Notes under the pieces: model-generated
Seen by the model: the letters and a program-made list of their open reading frames with translations, nothing else
Database searches by the model: none
Told to the model about the DNA's origin: nothing
Translations under genes and position numbers: made by a program
Shown here: positions 24,489-31,957 of the stretch, piece after piece
Layout: each line of letters starts with the position of its first letter
Position numbering within the stretch: position 1 is the first letter of the stretch
Assembly (NCBI GenBank): GCA_910585295.1
Contig: CAJUDE010000018.1
Coordinates: 1-37,273, forward strand
Reading direction: 5' to 3'
DNA length: 37,273 nucleotides
Source: an uncultured Lachnospiraceae bacterium
GTDB lineage: Bacteria; Bacillota; Clostridia; Lachnospirales; Lachnospiraceae

Positions 24489-25577
24489 TTACCTTTTAAT
24501 GTCATAGTTCATATTCATAAGGTTCTGTATTGCAGCCACATCATCCGTTATATTGGCGTCGCCGCGGATTGTATGCTTCAACGCGCTGCTAGCCACTGCA
24601 AAATTCACCATATCCATCGGACTATAATGATTCATTATAGCATAAATCAGCCCGCTTGCAAATGCGTCCCCGCCACCCACGCGGTCAAGGATATTAAACG
24701 TGAACAATTTGCTCTCAACTGTACGCCCTTTATGCCACATATATGCTTTCAGGCTGTTCTCGCTTCCGCTGTGTGCATAACGCACATGGCGGGCAATGCA
24801 CCTCAGGTTCGGGTATTTTTCCACAAATTTTTGGAACACCATATCCTGCTGCGGCATGTCTGGCTGAAAGGGGATGGCGTCCTTCCAGTCCCCTTGGCTA
24901 TGGTCATTTTCATTTTTCCACAAATGGTACGGCTCAATCCCAAACAGCACATCCACATACGGCAGGCATGCCGTGCAAAATTCCCTCGCTTCTTCCCATG
25001 CCCAGAGCGTGCTACGGAAATTTCCATCAAAACTTGTGGTAATATTTTTTTCTTTGGCAGTTTTCAGGCATTTTAAAACCATTTCCCTGCAATTTTCCCC
25101 AAGCGCCGGCGTAATCCCGCTTAAATGGAGCCAGGTAAATCCGTCCAATAACTCGCCAAAGTCGTAAGAGGAGAAGTCGTATTCTGTAATTGCACTGTTT
25201 TTGCGGTCATAAATTACCTTGCTGGCACGTATCCCATACCCTGCTTCCAGGTAATACGTCCCCAGGCGGTGGGATGGGGTCTGCGCGGGCGTGCTTAAAA
25301 TAACTGGCGTGCAGTGTACGTCATTGCTCCTAAGGAGGCGGATGGCACTTTTCCCCAGGCTGTTATTCGGCACGACTGTAAAGAATGTGCTGTCTATCCC
25401 CAGGTTCGCCAAAGCCAGCGCGATATTTGCCTCACTGCCCCCATAGCTTGCCTCAAAACTGGACGCCATCCTGATTTTCTCATAATTTGGCGGGGTTAGG
25501 CGAAGCATAATCTCCCCGATTGTGATAAATTTATGGGGGCTGCTATTTTCCTTTAAAATTGGATTTCCATGTTCCAT
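24489..25577 (-). CDS. PfkB-family sugar kinase (second KDG-kinase-like gene)
   Basis: A 362-residue kinase with ITIGEIMLRLTPPNYEKIRM near the start, GGSEANIALALANLGID near residue 50, SFDGNFRSTLW in the middle and the catalytic DRVGGGDAFASGLIYA near 300. It resembles the usual bacterial 2-keto-3-deoxygluconate kinase more closely than its operon partner at 22696. It follows the dehydratase gene by 31 bases. One of the two kinases may act on a related keto-deoxy sugar acid such as KDGal. The presence of both in one operon is unusual. Confidence 0.87.
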   Translation of the reverse strand: MEHGNPILKENSSPHKFITIGEIMLRLTPPNYEKIRMASSFEASYGGSEANIALALANLGIDSTFFTVVPNNSLGKSAIRLLRSNDVHCTPVILSTPAQTPSHRLGTYYLEAGYGIRASKVIYDRKNSAITEYDFSSYDFGELLDGFTWLHLSGITPALGENCREMVLKCLKTAKEKNITTSFDGNFRSTLWAWEEAREFCTACLPYVDVLFGIEPYHLWKNENDHSQGDWKDAIPFQPDMPQQDMVFQKFVEKYPNLRCIARHVRYAHSGSENSLKAYMWHKGRTVESKLFTFNILDRVGGGDAFASGLIYAIMNHYSPMDMVNFAVASSALKHTIRGDANITDDVAAIQNLMNMNYDIKR

Positions 25578-25608
25578 GGCAATTCCTCCTGCTTATACAC
25601 GAACTTCC

Positions 25609-27354
25609 TTAATATTCCAGATAGGCGCCTTTCATAGGGCTTGCGGCATGCTCGCTGAACAGCCGTAGGACGCCTTTTTTATATTTTGGCTCCTGGGGTT
25701 TCCAATTCTTTTTACGTTCCTCAAGGACTGCAGCCACTTCCTCCATGTCCTTGCGCTCCCCTGCAATACCGACAATATTAAGTTTACGCCCCTCCACATC
25801 TATTTCAATCAAGTCCCCTTCTTCAACCAGGGCAATCGGCCCGCAGTCCACTGCCTCCGGGCTGCAATGCCCAATGACTGGGCCTGTGGACGCGCCGGAA
25901 AACCGCCCGTCTGTAATCAACGCAATGCTTTTCCCAAGCTCTTTATCACTGCTAATCGCCTCTGAGGTATAGAACATCTCTGGCATCCCGCTGCCTTTTG
26001 GCCCTTCATAGCGGATAAACACAGCGTCACCTTTTTTGACCTTATGCTTTAGCACTGCATCCAGGCATTCCTCTTCACTGTCAAAGGGCCTTGCATTCAG
26101 TACTGCCCGAAACATTTCTTTCGGGCATGCAGTATGCTTAATCACTGCCCCTTCCGGCGCAAGGTTCCCCCTTAGGATGGCGATACTGCCATCTGTGCCA
26201 ATTGCATTTTCATATGGGCGTATAATATCTTCCCTCTTTAGGGAGACGTTATAACGCTGGTTAAAATCTTCCAGCCATTTCCCGCACCTTTCGTAAAAGC
26301 CATTCTGCTTAAGTTCATCCAAATTTTCCCCAAGGCTCTTCCCTGTGACTGTCAGGGCGTCCAAATGCAGGTGCTGACGGATTTCTTCCATAATCGCCGG
26401 CACGCCCCCTGCATAATAGAAGCATTCTGCCGGCCAGCGGCCTGCCGGGCGTACATCCAATAAGTACCTTGCGTTCCTGTGGAGCCTGTCAAAGGTATCC
26501 CCTGTCACCTCAAGCCCGAACTCATGGGCAATTGCCGGGATATGCAGCAGGCAGTTTGTACTGCCGGAAATTGCGGCATGGACAAGGATTGCATTTTCAA
26601 AACTGTCCATTGTAATAATGTCGCTCGGGCGCATATTGGGCATTGTCGCAAGTTTCACTGCCTGCTCCCCTGCTTTCCTGGCAAATTCCAGCAAATCAGG
26701 GCTTGTGGCCGGCATCAATGCGCTTCCAGGCAAGGCAAGGCCCAAAGCCTCCGCCATAATCTGCATCGTGGACGCCGTGCCGATAAAGGAACATGCGCCG
26801 CAGCTTGGGCAGGCATTGCATTTTGCCCAATTCAGCTTCTCTTCATCTATTTCCCCGCGCTGGTATTTTGCGCTGTACATGCCAAGCTGCTCCAGCGTCA
26901 GCATTTCAGAGCCTGCATTCATTGTGCCGCCTGGCACTACAACGGATGGGACGTTTGCCCTGGCCAGGCCCATCAAATTCCCTGGCATCCCTTTATCACA
27001 GCTCGCCAGATATACCCCGGCGTCAAAGGGCGTTGCATTTGCATGGATTTCAATCATATTGGCTATCATCTCGCGGCTTGCCAGGCTGTAATTAATTCCG
27101 TCCGTCCCCTGGCTTTCCCCGTCGCAGATATCCGTACAATAATAACGTGCGCCATAGCCCCCGGCTCCTTCCACCCCTTTCCGCACTTCTTCCACTAAAA
27201 TATTCAGATGGCCGCTTCCTGGATGGCTGTCCCCATAAGTGCTTTCAATGATAACCTGAGGTTTTGACAAATCTTCTGGCTTCCAGCCTGTCCCAATCCG
27301 CAATGGATCTAATTCTGGCGCCAATTTACGCATTTTTTGGCTGTTTAATTCCAT
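25609..27354 (-). CDS. IlvD/Edd-family aldonate dehydratase
   Basis: A 581-residue iron-sulfur dehydratase. The family cysteines are seen in YLASCDKGMPGN near residue 125 and CNACPSCGACSFIGTASTMQ near 180-200. The family core includes AAISGSTNCLLH, GSIAILRGNLAPEGAVIK and ITDGRFSGASTGPVIGH near the C-terminus. The family includes dihydroxy-acid, phosphogluconate and aldonate (gluconate, xylonate, arabonate) dehydratases. With GntP, KDG-type kinases and KDPG aldolase around it, and no isoleucine/valine genes, conversion of a six-carbon aldonate such as gluconate to 2-keto-3-deoxygluconate is the best reading. It starts 34 bases after gntP. Confidence 0.88.
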   Translation of the reverse strand: MELNSQKMRKLAPELDPLRIGTGWKPEDLSKPQVIIESTYGDSHPGSGHLNILVEEVRKGVEGAGGYGARYYCTDICDGESQGTDGINYSLASREMIANMIEIHANATPFDAGVYLASCDKGMPGNLMGLARANVPSVVVPGGTMNAGSEMLTLEQLGMYSAKYQRGEIDEEKLNWAKCNACPSCGACSFIGTASTMQIMAEALGLALPGSALMPATSPDLLEFARKAGEQAVKLATMPNMRPSDIITMDSFENAILVHAAISGSTNCLLHIPAIAHEFGLEVTGDTFDRLHRNARYLLDVRPAGRWPAECFYYAGGVPAIMEEIRQHLHLDALTVTGKSLGENLDELKQNGFYERCGKWLEDFNQRYNVSLKREDIIRPYENAIGTDGSIAILRGNLAPEGAVIKHTACPKEMFRAVLNARPFDSEEECLDAVLKHKVKKGDAVFIRYEGPKGSGMPEMFYTSEAISSDKELGKSIALITDGRFSGASTGPVIGHCSPEAVDCGPIALVEEGDLIEIDVEGRKLNIVGIAGERKDMEEVAAVLEERKKNWKPQEPKYKKGVLRLFSEHAASPMKGAYLEY

Positions 27355-27388
27355 TCCCTATCTTCTCCTTCCTGTTCTGATTTAACCT

Positions 27389-28747
27389 TTACGCAAAAAA
27401 TGAGATAATCAATGCTACAACAAAGCCTGTCCCTCCAACCAATGTCTCCATAATGGTCCAGGTCTTTAAAGTTGTCACTTCATCCATCCCCACCAATGAT
27501 TTCACTAGCCAGAAACCAGAGTCATTAAAGTGGGAACATACCGTAGCCCCGCCTGCAACCGCTGCAGTCGTGCAAGCCAAATACAAAGGGGACAAATCTG
27601 CAATCCCTGGCATTGCGGCTATTATCCCTGCCGCCATGGTCATGGCAACCGTTGCCGACCCAACGCAAACCCTTACCAGCGCCGCCACCACAAATGCCAC
27701 TATTACAATTGGGAGGTTTGCAGAAGACACTGCATTCCCAATTAAATCACCAAGCCCGGAATATTGGAGCATATACCGAAGCACGCCGCCGCATGCCGTA
27801 ACCAGCAGGATCAACCCTGTAGGCTCTAAGGATTTTGTCATAATTTTCTCCAACTCTTCCATATTGTATCCATGCCTTAAGCCAAGTATCAACATTGCCG
27901 CAATTGTCGCAATCAAAAGCGCCACAAAAGGTTCCCCAAGGAATCCGAAAATTGGCGCAAGCCCGCTTAATGCTGGGACAACCCCTGCGACAGAATCCAG
28001 GATAATTAACACCAGCGGAATTAAGATAATCCCCACAATTGTCCAAAAGTTTGGCAGCTTTGACTCATCAAAATCCTCCTGCTGCGCCACGTGCTCTGGA
28101 ACCGGGACCATATATTTATTCCCACAAATTGCTCCCCACACAGGGCCAGCAACAACCATGGAGCAAATCCCGCAGAAAATACCTACCAAAATTACCCATC
28201 CAAGTTCTACGTTTAACATAGTCGCAACCAAAACTGGGCCTGGTGTAGGCGGGATAAACGCATGCCCAACTGCAAGCCCGGCAAGGAGCGGGATCGCATA
28301 AAATAATGCAGAACGGTTTGTCCTTTTCGCAAGGGAAAATGCAAGCGGGATTAAAATAATCAGCCCAGCATCAAAGAATACAGGCATTGCAATCACAAGT
28401 CCAGTAATCCCAAGGGCCCATGCCGCTTTTTTATCCCCAAACCATTTTACCATGCTTACCGCCAATGTTTGGGCGCCGCCGGACGCCTCCAATATGGCTC
28501 CAAACATAGAGCCAAGCCCTACCAGCAGCGCAATTCCTTTTAATGTGTTCCCAATCCCATCATTCACAGCCGTTACAATGTTCTCAAAAGGCATCCCTGC
28601 CCCAAGCCCTATCACAATTGCCCCTACCAGAATGGCAACCATAGCCTGCACCTTAAATTTAATAATTAATAAAAGTAATACCGCCAGACCCACAATTGCA
28701 GCTATCACCAATCTAGTTGGGTCTAATGTCATCGCTTCACCAGCCAT
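27389..28747 (-). CDS. gntP: GntP-family gluconate/aldonate permease
   Basis: A 452-residue membrane protein with about twelve hydrophobic segments. Family stretches are GIGNTLKGIALLVGLGSMFGA near residue 65 (LVGLGSMFGAILEASGGAQ), PLLAGLAVGHAFIPPTPGPV near 150 and VRVCVGSATVAMTMAAGI near 355, with CSHFNDSGFWLVK towards the end. GntP transporters import gluconate and similar sugar acids with protons. It is the first gene of the catabolic operon and has an AGAGGAGG site. The candidate operators at 28791 and 28849 lie upstream. Confidence 0.93.
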   Translation of the reverse strand: MAGEAMTLDPTRLVIAAIVGLAVLLLLIIKFKVQAMVAILVGAIVIGLGAGMPFENIVTAVNDGIGNTLKGIALLVGLGSMFGAILEASGGAQTLAVSMVKWFGDKKAAWALGITGLVIAMPVFFDAGLIILIPLAFSLAKRTNRSALFYAIPLLAGLAVGHAFIPPTPGPVLVATMLNVELGWVILVGIFCGICSMVVAGPVWGAICGNKYMVPVPEHVAQQEDFDESKLPNFWTIVGIILIPLVLIILDSVAGVVPALSGLAPIFGFLGEPFVALLIATIAAMLILGLRHGYNMEELEKIMTKSLEPTGLILLVTACGGVLRYMLQYSGLGDLIGNAVSSANLPIVIVAFVVAALVRVCVGSATVAMTMAAGIIAAMPGIADLSPLYLACTTAAVAGGATVCSHFNDSGFWLVKSLVGMDEVTTLKTWTIMETLVGGTGFVVALIISFFA

Positions 28748-28790
28748 AACCTATACCTCCTCTAAAATTTGTTTTTCACATTTGCCACTA

Positions 28791-28808
28791 ACATATGACG
28801 TCCTATGT
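28791..28808. promoter_or_regulatory. Candidate operator, 18-bp palindrome upstream of gntP
   Basis: ACATATGACGTCCTATGT is a palindrome with one mismatched pair, about 45 bases before the gntP start. FadR-type GntR regulators bind such short palindromes, and the gene of one is immediately upstream in the same direction. The symmetry is seen; the regulator is inferred. Confidence 0.6.
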
Positions 28809-28848
28809 TATAGTGGTTATATCCTACTATTTTGTTGATCTTTTTTCA

Positions 28849-28863
28849 ATACATCTGATGTAT
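28849..28863. promoter_or_regulatory. Second candidate operator, perfect 15-bp palindrome
   Basis: ATACATCTGATGTAT is fully symmetric around a central T. It shares the ACAT/ATGT half-site with the element at 28791 and lies about 40 bases from it, on the far side of the probable promoter. Confidence 0.55.
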
Positions 28864-28888
28864 ATATTTCGCTTTCTCTTTTTTGCAC

Positions 28889-28930
28889 AAAAAAAGACGA
28901 CATATTTTCCATATAAAAGTCATCTTTTTT
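28889..28930 (-). terminator. Terminator of the GntR gene
   Basis: On the minus strand AAAAAAGATGAC pairs with GTCGTCTTTTTT (one mismatch) followed by a T-run. It lies 40 bases after the regulator stop and separates it from the gntP operon promoter. A-runs on the other side make it potentially bidirectional. Confidence 0.82.
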
Positions 28931-28972
28931 GTATAAAGTATCTATAGGCTTAGAAAAGGCGTTTGTATTCCG

Positions 28973-29704
28973 TTATATTTGTCTGATGTATTCCCCTTCT
29001 TTCTCCCGCTCTTCCAAAAGCTTCATAATTGTCTGGCGGTTATAGGTCAGATGCATCATCATGGCGCATTTTGCCCCCATGGAATCCCTGCCTAAGATTG
29101 CATCTGTAATTGCCCGGTGTGTTTCTAATGTTTCTTTTATTAAAAGCCGATGGGTTAAATTGGCGAACGTATAAACAGCAGTATTGATAACTGGAATTAA
29201 AGTCTCTACCACTTGGTTTTTACTGCAATGGGCAATACACGTATGGAATTCTATATCTTTGTTAATGTGGTTATGCCCTCCCCGGTACAACTGTTCTGTT
29301 TCATCACACAGCCTTTTTAACCTCTTTAAATCCTCCCCTAATGCATTTTTACATGCCATGGCGGCGATCTCAGGCTCTATCATAAGGCGCACTTCAAATA
29401 AGTCCAAAGCCATTTTATACTTATCTTCTATTTTGCCAAAGCCCAGCGGGTCCTCCTCAAAAGAATTGGTATTAATCACATATGTGCCAGACCCCCTGCG
29501 CACCTCTAAGACCCCTCTGGTCACCAGCCCTTTTACCGCTTCCCGAATCGTGCTGCGCCCAACCCCAAATTGTTTTGCAAGCTCAAATTCATTTGGGATT
29601 TTCTGCCCTGGCTCCACAGGCTCCTGCAAAATATATTTCATCAATTCGTCTTCTATCCGGGCGCCCAACGGCTTTTTGCCCTGTTTATCTATATGGTACA
29701 TCAT
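28973..29704 (-). CDS. GntR-family regulator, FadR subgroup
   Basis: A 243-residue regulator. The N-terminal winged helix (about 10-78) has IPNEFELAKQFGVGRSTIRE and the wing RRGSGTYV. The C-terminal all-helical FCD domain (about 95-225) includes FEVRLMIEPEIAAMA, DIEFHTCIAHCSKN and ETHRAITDAI with the His residues that bind a metal and an organic acid in this family. It lies directly before the aldonate operon in the same direction but with its own terminator. It probably represses that operon until an aldonate or KDG is present. A start one codon later is equally possible. Confidence 0.92.
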   Translation of the reverse strand: MMYHIDKQGKKPLGARIEDELMKYILQEPVEPGQKIPNEFELAKQFGVGRSTIREAVKGLVTRGVLEVRRGSGTYVINTNSFEEDPLGFGKIEDKYKMALDLFEVRLMIEPEIAAMACKNALGEDLKRLKRLCDETEQLYRGGHNHINKDIEFHTCIAHCSKNQVVETLIPVINTAVYTFANLTHRLLIKETLETHRAITDAILGRDSMGAKCAMMMHLTYNRQTIMKLLEEREKEGEYIRQI

Positions 29705-29839
29705 CCCGCCCCTTCCACTGTATCCCTTACATTATTCCCAAATTTATACACCTTTAACCATCCAAACCGCTTCTCCTTACCCCTTATGCGAGTACTCTAA
29801 CTTTGCTGAAGCAGTCTCTGCGCATAATCGTCTTAACCT

Positions 29840-29884
29840 TATAAGAAAATATTTCCATGCTTTCCCATGACAAGGCCTTTCCTA
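29840..29884. repeat. Short palindromic repeat, copy 3 (family B, diverged)
   Basis: This segment carries TTTCCATGCTTTCCCATGAC followed by AAGGCCTTTCCTA, matching the core and right end of the copies at 436 and 18053. The left end has diverged (TATAAGAAA instead of TAGGAAGG). Confidence 0.55.
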
Positions 29885-29890
29885 TAGGAC

Positions 29891-29927
29891 AAGAAAAAAT
29901 CCCTACAAACAAAATGTTTATAGGGAT
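29891..29927 (-). terminator. Terminator of the tRNA transcript
   Basis: ATCCCTA and AAACA pair with TGTTT and TAGGGAT, a 13-bp stem that includes a C-A mismatch. A T-rich run follows on the minus strand. It lies nine bases after the tRNA-Cys 3' end. Confidence 0.85.
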
Positions 29928-29935
29928 CATCTAAG

Positions 29936-30007
29936 AGGCGCAGACCGGATTTGAACCGGTGAATCAGGGTGTTGCAGACCCACGCCTTACCACTTGGCTA
30001 CTGCGCC
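29936..30007 (-). tRNA. tRNA-Cys (GCA)
   Basis: The minus strand folds as a tRNA: acceptor GGCGCAG/CTGCGCC, D-arm GCCAAGTGGTAAGGC, anticodon loop CTGCAAC with anticodon GCA, and T-arm CCGGTTCAAATCCGG. The discriminator is U, as in known tRNA-Cys. The CCA end is not encoded. Confidence 0.93.
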
Positions 30008-30087
30008 TTAATCTAACTATTTCATGCCTTAACATATTATATTATAACAGATGATAAAATATTCGTCAAGAGCAATATTTTATAAAA

Positions 30088-30159
30088 TGACTCCTACGGG
30101 AATCGAACCCGTGTTACCGCCGTGAAAGGGCGATGTCTTAACCGCTTGACCAAGGAGCC
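30088..30159 (-). tRNA. tRNA-Glu (UUC)
   Basis: The minus strand folds as a tRNA: acceptor GGCTCCT/AGGAGTC, anticodon loop CTTTCAC with anticodon TTC between TCGCC and GGCGG, and T-arm CGGGTTCGATTCCCG. CCA is not encoded. It is 80 bases upstream of tRNA-Cys and probably on the same transcript. Confidence 0.93.
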
Positions 30160-30260
30160 TTAGTTTTGCCAACAACAAATAGAATTCTAGCATAACTTTG
30201 CATATTTTGCAAGTATTTTTTTAATAAATAAAAGGAATATTTTGCAATGGGCCGGCAGGC

Positions 30261-31370
30261 CTATCCAGCCTGCCGGAATCCAATCATTTTCCCTAACTGC
30301 TCCACAACCCCCATAGTTCCATCGACAGATATCTCACCCACCTTTTGGCAAATTTTCTCTAAATATTCCAACTCTTTCAGTTTGTATAACGTCTGGTTCT
30401 CGTCCATAAGTTTTGCCGTATTGAGCAATGACCTGGTAGAAGCCACTTCTTCCCTCCTAGAAATCACATTTGCCTGCGCCGTTTTTTCTGCAACAAGCAC
30501 GGAATTCATAATTTCCCGAATCTCGCCTGGCAATATAATATCCTTAATCCCTGCAGACAGGAAATTGATGCAGAACATGTCTTCCCTCCCTTTTAAAACT
30601 GCATAAATTTCTTTCGAGGCCTGTTCCTTTTTTTCCAGGATTTCATCCAGCCTGTAATTCCCAACAATTTCCCGAATTGCTAGCTGGGCTGTGGAATAAA
30701 GCTGCCCTTTTAAGTCCGAAACTGTAGCGGCAAATTCCACCGCATCCCTTATTTTATACATGCAGGCAATGTTCATCCGAATACCAATTTTATCCCTGGT
30801 AAGGATTTCCTGCCCTACAATATCAAGCTCCCTCTGTTTCATGTCAATCACCTGATAGGAAATATTATATTTATAATTCCAGTACCGGTAAATTCCTTTC
30901 GGAAGCTGTTGGTGCAGCATATTGTCATAATACACCAGCCCCGTTTCCCCCTCCCCCACAGAAATTTCCGTATAGAATTTGGTTGGGACAAAAGAAAGCA
31001 TCTGTTTTGTGACGCCCTCCCCAATCACTGTCTCTTCCATTGAAATTATTTTTATCTCACATTTATCAAAAACATTCCAAAATGTATATTCTTTGCGGTG
31101 TGCAAAAGAAGTAAGCTTCCCGTTAATGTAGAGAAGCCCCAAAAAGCCATCTGGTATCTCCATATGTATGGTAGAGGAAAGGAACATTGGGTCTTTAGAA
31201 AGGACTTGATATGGCACGTCCAGATAGTCCAACTCCCCCGCCATTTCCTCTATCTCTACTTGATAACCCAGCATTTTAGGGAAATGGTATGTCCCGGAAC
31301 CAACCATCTTCTGGAACACGCCATTTTTCAGCACAAACCCTGCCTGGTTATCTTTAATTGTATACTTCAT
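30261..31370 (-). CDS. Slipin (SPFH/Band 7 family) protein
   Basis: A 369-residue SPFH-domain protein. The start at 31370 is chosen because AGGAGG lies nine bases upstream; an earlier ATG at 31403 has no site. The N-terminal 100 residues (KDNQAGFVLKNGVFQKMV, VGSGTYHFPKMLGYQVE) are typical of a slipin subgroup without an obvious transmembrane helix. The Band 7 core (about 140-300) includes GLVYYDNMLHQQLPKGIYRY, VIDMKQRELDIVGQEILT and KIGIRMNIACMYKI, followed by a helical tail (EKTAQANVISRREEVAS). It lies downstream of the RtcB gene in the same direction, separated by a structured RNA region. Slipins of this type are known neighbours of rtcB in bacterial RNA-repair loci. Its molecular role there is not settled. 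Confidence 0.85.
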   Translation of the reverse strand: MKYTIKDNQAGFVLKNGVFQKMVGSGTYHFPKMLGYQVEIEEMAGELDYLDVPYQVLSKDPMFLSSTIHMEIPDGFLGLLYINGKLTSFAHRKEYTFWNVFDKCEIKIISMEETVIGEGVTKQMLSFVPTKFYTEISVGEGETGLVYYDNMLHQQLPKGIYRYWNYKYNISYQVIDMKQRELDIVGQEILTRDKIGIRMNIACMYKIRDAVEFAATVSDLKGQLYSTAQLAIREIVGNYRLDEILEKKEQASKEIYAVLKGREDMFCINFLSAGIKDIILPGEIREIMNSVLVAEKTAQANVISRREEVASTRSLLNTAKLMDENQTLYKLKELEYLEKICQKVGEISVDGTMGVVEQLGKMIGFRQAG

Positions 31371-31652
31371 ATCCTTGCACCTCCTATTGTTCAATACTTT
31401 CATCCCTTATTCCCCAACCTTAAGCGGAATGCTGGTTTTGCAGGCATCCCAAAGGAAGGGCGGCTCTGCTTATTTATATTTGCCATGGCATTGGAAAGCC
31501 AGGCTGGCAAACATTCTGCCTGCACTGCCCTAGCCTATTGGCAAATATCCTCTGCAAGCCGCTGTCCCCCTGTTCCCCCAGCGGTATCACCAGCATCCAG
31601 GCTGCTGGTTGGGCTGCATGTTTTGTATCCTTCTGAATACCGTCCATGCCTG
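31371..31652 (-). other. Gene-free region rich in hairpins between the tRNA-like RNA and the slipin gene
   Basis: No convincing gene is seen. Three hairpins stand out: TTTGCCA/TGGCAAA with inner TGGC/GCCA (31479-31511), CCGCTG/CAGCGG (31559-31584) and ACCAGC/GCTGGT (31589-31609). The region is GC-richer than the tRNA-like RNA. It could be a long leader of the slipin gene or a second structured RNA. Confidence 0.45.
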
Positions 31653-31805
31653 AACTTAGGATAAAAGCATTTTTTGTGCGGAATCGAACCGCGGGCTTGA
31701 TGAGCCTTTCCATTTTACTGTGTACTCTACCCACTGAGTTACCGTTTGCACGGAAGGGATTTGAACCCTTGACAACACATATTTTCCTTAACCCCACGTT
31801 AAGTT
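31653..31805 (-). ncRNA. Y-RNA-like (Yrl) RNA with circularly permuted tRNA mimic
   Basis: On the minus strand the elements run in this order: closing strand TGTGT (31779-31775); a T-arm AAGGG-TTCAAAT-CCCTT (31770-31754); then, with no spacer, an acceptor-like hairpin CCGT-GCAA-ACGG (31753-31742) capped by a GNRA loop; the two bases TA (like U8-A9 of tRNA); a D-arm ACTC-AGTGGGTA-GAGT (31739-31724) with the loop G-G pair; and ACACA (31723-31719) pairing with the first strand. This is a tRNA permuted at the acceptor end, as in the effector module of bacterial Y RNAs. Further 3' are a GGCT/AGCC hairpin (31706-31694) and a second T-arm-like GCGG-TTCGATT-CCGC (31692-31678). AACTTA (31805-31800) and TAAGTT (31658-31653) can close the whole. 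It lies between rtcB and a slipin gene. The fold is read by eye; the class is inferred. Confidence 0.75.
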
Positions 31806-31900
31806 TATGAAATATTTATGGTATGCCTAACAGCACGCTGCAGGCGCCGCCGGGCAGGAAATAATTTCCAATGCCCAAGCATAAATAAGTATTTCCGTAA

Positions 31901-31957
31901 TTTATTCTATTGCCGCCAGCAATAAGCCAAGCAGCCGCGTTTGGGCAGATATTTGGC
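31901..31957 (-). repeat. Dispersed repeat end block, copy A4
   Basis: The minus strand reads GCCAAATATCTGCCCAAACG then CGGCTGCTTGGCTTATTGC, matching the end block of copies at 8803, 18164 and 33395. It begins at the last base of the rtcB stop codon. It is inverted relative to the copy at 33395-33452, so the two bracket rtcB. Confidence 0.75.

Noticed and set aside
31678..31770. Two ordinary tRNA genes
   Set aside because: The upstream T-arm has no 5' half, and the downstream fold has only a 4-bp acceptor and no anticodon loop with U33; the permuted fold uses the elements with correct tRNA spacing.
31474..31797. A minus-strand open frame of 107 codons across the tRNA-like RNA
   Set aside because: It is the translation of T-arm and D-arm sequences, has no ribosome site and unlikely composition; the structured RNA explains the conservation better.
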